In this document: positions 58,138 to 64,000 of the stretch, one piece after another
Layout of the letters: each line of letters starts with the position of its first letter
Numbering within the stretch: position 1 is the stretch's first letter
Source: Amycolatopsis azurea DSM 43854
GTDB lineage: Bacteria > Actinomycetota > Actinomycetes > Mycobacteriales > Pseudonocardiaceae
Assembly: GCF_001995215.1 (NCBI RefSeq)
Contig: NZ_MUXN01000005.1
Coordinates: 1-64,000, forward strand
Direction of reading: 5' to 3'
DNA: 64,000 nt
Notes under the pieces: generated by a model
The model's database searches: none
What the model saw: the letters and a program-made list of their open reading frames with translations, nothing else
Told to the model about the DNA's origin: nothing
Translations under genes and position numbers: made by a program

Positions 58138-59487
58138 ATGAGCCGGCCCGAGATCCACCCGGTCGACGCCCGCCCGCCGCTGCCGAAGCTGACCCTGCTC
58201 GGCCTCCAGCACATGGCGATCATGTACGCGGGCTCGGTGGCCGTCCCGCTCGTCGTGGGCAGCGCGCTGAAACTCGACGCGGCGACGATCGCGTTGCTGG
58301 TCAACGCGGATCTGCTGGTCGCGGGAATCGCGACGCTCATTCAGGCGATCGGGATCGGCAAGATCTTCGGTATCCGGCTGCCGGTGGTGGCGGGCGCGAC
58401 GTTCACCGTGGTCAACCCGATGATCATGATCGCGTCCCAGTACGGCATGCAGGCCGTCTACGGCGCGATGATCGCGTCAGGTGTGTTCGGCCTGCTCATC
58501 GCGAAGCCGTTCGCGAAGATGATCCGGTTCTTCCCGCCACTGGTCTCGGGCACGCTGCTCGTCGTCATCGGCATCTCGCTCATCGGCCCCGGCGTCGGCC
58601 TGATCGCCGGCCACGACACCACGTCACCGGACTACGCGAAGCCCGCCAACATCGCCCTCGCGTTCGGCGTGATCGCGGTGATCATCCTGTTCACGCGGGT
58701 CCTGCGCGGCTTCGCGAACCAGATCGGCCCGCTGCTGGCACTGCTGATCGGCTTGGCCGCGGCCGTCCCGATGGGCCTGGTGAAGTTCGACGGCATCGCC
58801 GGAGCCGCCTGGTTCGGCCTCGCGTCGCCGTTCCACTTCGGCCCGCCGACCTTCCCGATCGCGGCCGTCCTCTCGATGTGCGTCGTGATGCTGGTGACCT
58901 ACACCGAATCCACCGCGGACCTGGTCGCGGTCGGCGAGATCACCGGACGGCCCGCGACCGACTCCGACCTCGCGCGCGGACTCGCCACCGACGGTCTCTC
59001 GGCCATCCTCGGCGGCGCGATGAACTCGTTCCCGGACACGGCTTTCGCGCAGAACGTCGGCCTCGTGCAGATGACCGGGGTGCGCAGCCGCTGGGTGGTC
59101 GCGATGGCGGGCGGCCTGCTCGTGCTGATGGGCCTGGTGCCGAAGGTCGGCGCGTTCGTCGCGGCCGTGCCGGAACCGGTGATCGGCGCGGTCGCGGTGG
59201 TCATGTTCGCGATGGTCGCCGCGGTCGGCGTGCAGAACCTGAAGAAGGTGGAGTTCTCCGGAAACCACAACACGTTCATCGTCGCGGTGTCGTTCGGGGT
59301 CGGCCTGCTGCCCGCGTTCTCGACGAACCGGTTCGGGAACTCGATCTTCTTCCAGCACTTCCCGGCGTGGTTGCAGACCATCTGCGGCAGCCCGATCACG
59401 GTCGCCGCGATCGTCGCCTTCACCCTCAACCTGCTGTTCAACCACCTCGGCAAAGACCGGGAGCCGGACTTATCGCGGGCGCCCTAG
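58138..59487 (+). CDS. NCS2-family nucleobase permease (uracil/xanthine)
   Basis: The 449-residue transporter starts at ATG 58138 behind GAGGAGGGG. It has about 14 membrane helices with the NCS2 signatures LGLQHMAIMYAGSVAVPLVVG, ESTADLVAVGEITGR and GLATDGLSAILGGAMNSFPDTAFAQNVGL. It imports a purine or pyrimidine base or urate with a cation. The base preference is not readable. It converges with the Ser/Pro-rich gene with a 4-bp overlap. Confidence 0.93.
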   Translation: MSRPEIHPVDARPPLPKLTLLGLQHMAIMYAGSVAVPLVVGSALKLDAATIALLVNADLLVAGIATLIQAIGIGKIFGIRLPVVAGATFTVVNPMIMIASQYGMQAVYGAMIASGVFGLLIAKPFAKMIRFFPPLVSGTLLVVIGISLIGPGVGLIAGHDTTSPDYAKPANIALAFGVIAVIILFTRVLRGFANQIGPLLALLIGLAAAVPMGLVKFDGIAGAAWFGLASPFHFGPPTFPIAAVLSMCVVMLVTYTESTADLVAVGEITGRPATDSDLARGLATDGLSAILGGAMNSFPDTAFAQNVGLVQMTGVRSRWVVAMAGGLLVLMGLVPKVGAFVAAVPEPVIGAVAVVMFAMVAAVGVQNLKKVEFSGNHNTFIVAVSFGVGLLPAFSTNRFGNSIFFQHFPAWLQTICGSPITVAAIVAFTLNLLFNHLGKDREPDLSRAP

Positions 59488-60011
59488 CACCAGAGCCATT
59501 TCGGCCACAGGTTGCATTCTTCGGTCGGCGTCGTGGAGGGCGGCGGCGGGGTCGGGTTGGGCGGCTGCGGGGCGCCTGTCGATCCCGTCGGCTTCGGCGG
59601 ATCGGCGGGCTCATGCGAAGTCGGTGTCGCCGTCGGTTCGTCCGGGGTGTCGGACGTCGACGCGGCCGAACTCGACGTGCGACGGCTCGACGACGTCGAT
59701 TTGCTGGGCTGCGAGGAAGTCCCGCCTTCGCCGGTTTCGACCGTCTCAGTGGACGGGACAGCCGACGTCGCGCCGGCTCCCCTGTTCTCCGAAGGCCGCT
59801 TCGGCATCTCGATGACACTCATGTTGTTCGGCTGCGCATTCTGCTCGGGATCGGAATCGAACCCGACGAGAACGCCGGCCGCGCCGCAGGCGACGACCAC
59901 GGCGATCACCACCGCGATAACTCTCCAGCGTGACTTTGCCCGTGACTCCTCGTGGTCGTCCCAGCCCTCGCGAATGAGCAGGTCGGCGACCGAAACGTCG
60001 TCGTCATCCAC
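59484..60011 (-). CDS. Single-pass membrane protein with Ser/Thr/Pro-rich exterior
   Basis: The 175-residue protein has an acidic cytosolic head (DDDDVSVADLLIREGWDDHEE) and one membrane helix (VIAVVIAVVVACGAAGVLVGF). A disordered extracytoplasmic tail of Ser/Thr/Pro repeats ends in CNLWPKWLWC. The terminal Cys pair and Trp-rich end are distinctive. I do not recognise a family. The head resembles those of small membrane regulators of Pseudonocardiales, but this is inference. Confidence 0.72.
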   Translation of the reverse strand: MDDDDVSVADLLIREGWDDHEESRAKSRWRVIAVVIAVVVACGAAGVLVGFDSDPEQNAQPNNMSVIEMPKRPSENRGAGATSAVPSTETVETGEGGTSSQPSKSTSSSRRTSSSAASTSDTPDEPTATPTSHEPADPPKPTGSTGAPQPPNPTPPPPSTTPTEECNLWPKWLWC

Positions 60012-60258
60012 CAGCTGAGACCTTTCGCACCCGGGAACGAGCGAACCGTAGTTTTACCGCAACTCACCGCCGAATGGGTGAAGTTAACCAAAAATTATTC
60101 ACTCGATGGAACACGTTAGCGTATGTCCGTCACACAGTGTGTATTCATATGCTTTCGCGCATATCAGCGGTGGCCCACCTTCGGTTCGCGTATACAGCGC
60201 CCTTCGCGGGTGGTGTAATCGACGGTGCCAGCACCGGTAGAGGGGGTACGGACGGATC
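60012..60258. promoter_or_regulatory. AT-rich divergent promoter region
   Basis: A 247-bp spacer between the Ser/Pro-rich gene and the GGDEF/EAL gene. Segment 60080-60200 is visibly AT-rich, with ACACAGTGTGT and a small ATATGC...GCATAT stem around 60150-60170. It probably contains promoters and an operator. Confidence 0.5.
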
Positions 60259-63036
60259 ATGGAGGCTGACGCCCTCGCCGTGCCGGGGGCCGGAAATTCC
60301 GGTCATCCGACAGGCAAACCGCTCGGAAACGAGCCGGTCGGCGATCTCGGCCTCGCGGGCGACCACGCCGCCATCTGGTCGTACGACTTCGAGAGCGAGC
60401 GGCTGTCCTGGCTGCCCGGCCTGGAGAACCTGCTGGGCGGGGCCGCCCTCACCGAAGCCGACGTCGAGTCCCGGCTGGCCGATCTGGTCGCCCCGCTGAC
60501 CTCGGGCACCCGCACTTCCCCGCCCTGGCGCGAGTTCGAACTCGAGCAGTCGTTCCGGAACCCCGCGGGCGAGATCCGCTGGGTCCGCCTGCGCGCCCGC
60601 ACCATCGGTGACGACAACGGCTCGTCGGGACTGCTCGGGATCGCCACCGACGTGACCGACGTCCGCGAGAACCGGCAAGCCCTCGAAGATCTCACTGACC
60701 GTTACCGGCTTTTGGTTGAGCTGAGTCCCGACGCGGTCTGCGTCCACGAAGCAGGAATCGTCACGTACGTGAACCGGGCCGCCGTCGCCGCGCTCGGGGC
60801 GTCCTCGAGCGCCGAACTGATCGGCCGGCCGATCATGGACTTCGTCGCCGACGAATCACTCCCGGCCCTGCTGGACAGGATCGCGTCGCTGCACCGCCAG
60901 GGCGCGTCGACCGATCCCGCCGACACCGTCATGCTCCGCCTCGACGGCACGAAGTACCTGGTCCAGAGCATCTCGGTGCGAACGACCTGGGAAGACCGGC
61001 CCGCGTTCCAGGTCATCATGCGCGACATCAGCGCGCAGAAGGCCGCCGAAGCGACGCTGCGCTACCAAGCCGCGCTGATCAGCCACGTCAGCGACGCGAT
61101 CATCGCGACCAACGGCACGGGCATGGTGACCAGCTGGAACCCAGCCGCGGAGAACGTCTACGGCTGGACGGCGGGCGAGGCGATCGGCGGCACGGTGAGC
61201 GACCTCGTCGGCGCCGCGCTCGACCCGGAAACCGTGCTGCGCAAGGGCGGCGTCCTGCGGACGACCCACCGTCACCGCAACGGCTCGACCCTGGCCATCC
61301 GCATCTCGGCCGCGGAGATGAACGACGGCTTCGTCCTGGTCTGCGCCGACGAAACGGCCCGGCGGCGCGCCGAACAGCACTACAGCACCGTGGTCGCGTC
61401 GCTCGACGAAGGCGTGGTCGTCGTCGGCCCCGGCGGCCTCATCGAATCGGCGAACCCGGCGGCCTGCCGGATCATCGGCATCGAACACGACGACCTCATC
61501 GGCGTCCCGTGCGTGACGCTGGAGCTGTACGACGAGCAGGGCCGCATCCCGCCCGCCCGGATCCCGTCCGTGGTGACCAGGCGCACCCGGGTCACGCAGA
61601 CCGGGCTCGTGCTGCGGCTGCGCAGGCCCGCCGGCGACGACGTCTGGATCTCGCTGACCTCACGGCTGCTCACGCCGGAAGACCCGTCGGCGATGGCGGT
61701 GGTCACCTCGTTCACCGACATCACCGAACGCCGCGCCATCGGCGAGCGGCTCGCCCACGAGGCGACGCACGACCCGCTCACCGAACTCGCGAACCGGACG
61801 CTGGTCCTGGACAGCCTGGCCGAGGCCCTGTCCGGCGCCGGCCGCGCCGAGCTGACCACGCTGCTGTTCATCGATCTCGACAAGTTCAAGGTGATCAACG
61901 ATTCCCTCGGGCATTCCGTCGGCGACAAGGTGCTCCGCATCGCGGCGGAACGGCTGCGCCGGTGCATCGGAGAGAGCGATCTCGTCGGCAGGCTCGGCGG
62001 CGACGAATTCGTCGTCGTCACCGCGGAGATCACCGAACCGGACGAGATCAAGGCGCTGGCCGAGCATCTGCGCGAGGCGCTGACCGAACCGATCACGGTC
62101 AACGGCAGGCAACTGCACATAGACGCCAGCATCGGCATCGTCACCGCGGCCAACGACGACACCCGGACCGCCGAGGATCTGCTGCGGGACGCGGATGTCG
62201 CGATGTACCAGGCGAAAACGCTCGGCCGCGCGCGGTACGAGTTCTTCGACGTCGAACTGCGGGAGCGGATGCAGCGGCGGCTCCGCATGGAGCAGGACCT
62301 GCGCGACGCCTTGCAGAACGAGGAACTCTGGACCGCCTACCAGCCGGTCGTGGACATCGAATCCGGCGAGATGGTCGCCGTGGAGGCGTTGCTGCGCTGG
62401 AAACATCCGGCGCACGGCACGATCTCGCCCGCCGAGTTCATCCCGCTGGCCGAGGAAAGCGACCTGATCAACCTGATCGGCAAGTACGTCCTGCGCACGA
62501 CCACGCGCGAGATCGCCCGGCGGCGCCGGCAACTCGGCATCGACCTGAATCTCAAGGTCAACCTGTCCGCCCGGCAGCTGGACGACCCGCATCTGGTGGC
62601 GGGTGTGCAGGACGCGTTGAAGACGACCGGGCTCCCGCCGCACGCGCTGACCCTGGAGGTCACCGAGAGCGCGCTGATGCGGGACCAGGCCGCGGCCGCC
62701 GAAGTCCTGACGTCGTTGCGCGATCTCGGTGTCACGCTGGCGATCGACGACTTCGGCACCGGTTATTCGTCGCTCGCGCAGCTGCAACGGCTCCCGCTGG
62801 ACACGCTCAAGATCGACCGCACCTTCGTCACCGGCATCGCGGAATCGCGCGACGCGGCCGCGATCGTCAAGAGCATCATCGCGATGGCGCACGCCGTCGA
62901 CCTGATCGTCGTCGCCGAAGGCGTCGAAGACGAAGAGCAGCTCGCGGTCCTGCGTGAGCTGCGCTGTGACCAGGCGCAGGGCTTCCACCTGGGTCGCCCC
63001 GCGCCTCCGGACGAACTTTTCGGAGCCGTTGAATGA
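60259..63036 (+). CDS. PAS-PAS-PAS-PAS-GGDEF-EAL cyclic-di-GMP protein
   Basis: The 925-residue cytosolic protein has about four PAS domains (about 30-140, 150-270, 270-375, 380-490). It then has a GGDEF domain with an intact motif at 580-584 and an EAL domain with E709-A710-L711 and DD at 830-831 (IDDFGTGYSSL). Both c-di-GMP synthase and phosphodiesterase activities look possible. The allosteric RxxD site before GGDEF is GESD, so product feedback should be lost. No membrane helices. The PAS domains suggest redox or small-molecule input. Confidence 0.93.
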   Translation: MEADALAVPGAGNSGHPTGKPLGNEPVGDLGLAGDHAAIWSYDFESERLSWLPGLENLLGGAALTEADVESRLADLVAPLTSGTRTSPPWREFELEQSFRNPAGEIRWVRLRARTIGDDNGSSGLLGIATDVTDVRENRQALEDLTDRYRLLVELSPDAVCVHEAGIVTYVNRAAVAALGASSSAELIGRPIMDFVADESLPALLDRIASLHRQGASTDPADTVMLRLDGTKYLVQSISVRTTWEDRPAFQVIMRDISAQKAAEATLRYQAALISHVSDAIIATNGTGMVTSWNPAAENVYGWTAGEAIGGTVSDLVGAALDPETVLRKGGVLRTTHRHRNGSTLAIRISAAEMNDGFVLVCADETARRRAEQHYSTVVASLDEGVVVVGPGGLIESANPAACRIIGIEHDDLIGVPCVTLELYDEQGRIPPARIPSVVTRRTRVTQTGLVLRLRRPAGDDVWISLTSRLLTPEDPSAMAVVTSFTDITERRAIGERLAHEATHDPLTELANRTLVLDSLAEALSGAGRAELTTLLFIDLDKFKVINDSLGHSVGDKVLRIAAERLRRCIGESDLVGRLGGDEFVVVTAEITEPDEIKALAEHLREALTEPITVNGRQLHIDASIGIVTAANDDTRTAEDLLRDADVAMYQAKTLGRARYEFFDVELRERMQRRLRMEQDLRDALQNEELWTAYQPVVDIESGEMVAVEALLRWKHPAHGTISPAEFIPLAEESDLINLIGKYVLRTTTREIARRRRQLGIDLNLKVNLSARQLDDPHLVAGVQDALKTTGLPPHALTLEVTESALMRDQAAAAEVLTSLRDLGVTLAIDDFGTGYSSLAQLQRLPLDTLKIDRTFVTGIAESRDAAAIVKSIIAMAHAVDLIVVAEGVEDEEQLAVLRELRCDQAQGFHLGRPAPPDELFGAVE

Positions 63037-63332
63037 GTGTCGAGATCAAAGCCGGGGAAGACCGCTACGACATCGTCGTGGACGGGAAGACCGCGGGGTT
63101 CCTGGATACCCGCACCCGCCCGGACGCGGTCCTGTTCCTGCACACCGAGATCTCGGACGACTTCGCGGGCCAGGGCTTGGCGGGCAAGCTCGTGAAAGCC
63201 GCGCTCGACGACGTCCGGTCGCAGGGCAAGTCCGTCCTGCCCTACTGCCCGTACGTGCGCTCGTACATCGCGAAGCACCGCGAGTACGAGGATCTCGTCC
63301 CCGAGGACAAGCGCGCGGAGTTCGAACTCTGA
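63033..63332 (+). CDS. Small GNAT-like N-acetyltransferase (YjdJ type)
   Basis: The 99-residue protein starts at ATG 63033, overlapping the GGDEF/EAL stop by 4 bp. It has the short GNAT fold: VLFLHTEISDDFAGQGLAGKLVKAALDDV with the acetyl-CoA loop, then SVLPYCPYVRSYIAKHREYEDLV. These mini-GNATs (YjdJ/Gtn-like) lack the full substrate domain. Substrate unknown. Translational coupling ties it to the c-di-GMP gene. Confidence 0.9.
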   Translation: MSVEIKAGEDRYDIVVDGKTAGFLDTRTRPDAVLFLHTEISDDFAGQGLAGKLVKAALDDVRSQGKSVLPYCPYVRSYIAKHREYEDLVPEDKRAEFEL

Positions 63333-63336
63333 GCGC

Positions 63337-64000
63337 TCAGCCCGGGTAGATCTTCAGCAACTTCGCGAGTTCGTCCTCGGTGAGGACGACGTCCAGCTCG
63401 CGCAGTGTCGCGTCGAGCCGTTCGGGTGGGACCGGCGTGGTCTCCTTGGTCCCGTCCGGGCGTTCGACGGTGAGCTCGGTGCCGACCAGCTTGCGGCTGA
63501 GCCCTTCTTCCAGGCGCATGATCACCAGCTGCCCGGTGAACGGCGAACGCGGATGTGTCGACGTGTAGTGGTGGTAGACCTCGTAGTCGATCCGGTGCAT
63601 CGGCGTGAGCGTGAAGGCGTGCAAGTCGGTCCAGTCGTCGCCTTCCTGTTTCTGCAAACGCCACCAGTCGCCGTCGGCGACGAGCCGGTGCGGCCAGCCC
63701 GCCTGCTCCACCACGGCGCCGTCGACCAGCGGCATCGGTACCAGCATCCCAGCGCCGAAACCGACGTCGACCAGGTGCTGGACGCCGTCGGCCTCGACGG
63801 CGAGCGTCATATGCGTGTACGGGCCGTTCCGCTGCGGTTGCACCCGCGCGACCAGGCGGCGCACGGGGTAGCCGAGCTGCTCGGCGGCCGCGGCGAACAG
63901 GCTTCCGTGCTCGTAGCAGTAGCCGCCGCGATGACGGTGGACGAGTTTGCCGATCACGTCTTCGAGCGCGATTCCCTTGTGCTGTCCCAAAACCACATCG
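63337..64000 (-). CDS. nat: Arylamine N-acetyltransferase (partial)
   Basis: The window edge truncates the 5' end, leaving about 221 residues. The catalytic Cys is in HRGGYCYEHGSLFAAAAEQLGYPV. The His and Asp of the triad follow in NGPYTHMTLAVEADG and LVDVGFGAG. A C-terminal NAT domain ends LTEDELAKLLKIYPG. NATs transfer acetyl groups from acetyl-CoA to aromatic amines. In mycobacteria the enzyme also links to sterol metabolism. No sterol genes are visible nearby. Confidence 0.92.
   Translation of the reverse strand, partial: DVVLGQHKGIALEDVIGKLVHRHRGGYCYEHGSLFAAAAEQLGYPVRRLVARVQPQRNGPYTHMTLAVEADGVQHLVDVGFGAGMLVPMPLVDGAVVEQAGWPHRLVADGDWWRLQKQEGDDWTDLHAFTLTPMHRIDYEVYHHYTSTHPRSPFTGQLVIMRLEEGLSRKLVGTELTVERPDGTKETTPVPPERLDATLRELDVVLTEDELAKLLKIYPG

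Overview
This is a high-GC (about 70% by eye) chromosomal window from a mycothiol-producing actinomycete. The gene content is Pseudonocardiales-like: mshA, hbhA, senX3-regX3, XRE/DUF397 regulators, frequent GTG starts and 4-bp start/stop overlaps. I think Amycolatopsis is the best guess at genus level, partly because the intergenic hairpin repeats resemble ones I associate with that genus. There is no plasmid, phage, IS element, tRNA, rRNA or CRISPR that I can support. Almost every base is in ordinary chromosomal genes on both strands.

Layout. 1-26 kb carries a scrambled but recognisable copy of the mycobacterial Rv0474-Rv0497 neighbourhood: an Rv0497-like membrane protein (cut by the window edge), ppx, regX3-senX3, gpm, a YbjN protein and mshA, then an L,D-transpeptidase, murB and a DUF2505 protein, then (24.6-26.1 kb) DUF2516, hbhA and its XRE regulator. 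Inserted between these blocks are a LuxR/lipoprotein pair, a DUF4349 lipoprotein, DedA, purU, an osmoprotectant transporter lacking a local ATPase, a NucA/NucB-like secreted protein and an aromatic-amino-acid-lyase homologue without the MIO triad.

26-43 kb is a mixed metabolic and regulatory region: a PCMT-type methyltransferase, a zinc-ribbon kinase pair, a CGNR regulator, DUF445, an aminotransferase, an ECF sigma factor, a secreted low-complexity protein, a divergent MocR-YczE pair, a split ClpC2-like HTH/Clp_N pair next to a PP2C-like phosphatase, a DUF998 protein, an ACC deaminase/D-cysteine desulfhydrase, and an amidase-TetR-MpaB operon. 43-47 kb is a four-gene operon of exported and membrane proteins rich in paired histidines, with no assigned function. 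47-51 kb is an XRE/DUF397/DUF574 regulatory island. 51-64 kb holds an MBL hydrolase, a quinone reductase with HxlR, gnd, a Vsr/AbiEi-like protein, a fused ClpC2-like regulator, a ferredoxin reductase-type flavoprotein, an NCS2 permease, a large PAS-GGDEF-EAL protein and a truncated arylamine N-acetyltransferase.

The most interesting signals are: (i) two ClpC2-type HTH/Clp_N regulators, one fused and one split, each next to paired GTCAAC-N4/5-GTTGAC operators, which suggests a shared ClpC-sensing regulon that includes a PP2C-like gene; (ii) at least four families of intergenic hairpin repeats, most with an NTGAA loop in the same strand orientation, two of which supply stop codons to neighbouring genes; (iii) the histidine-rich membrane operon with a duplicated WDxxWH...PH motif; (iv) two enzyme homologues that have lost key active-site residues. 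All functional statements come from reading the sequence and recalled family knowledge. No searches were run.
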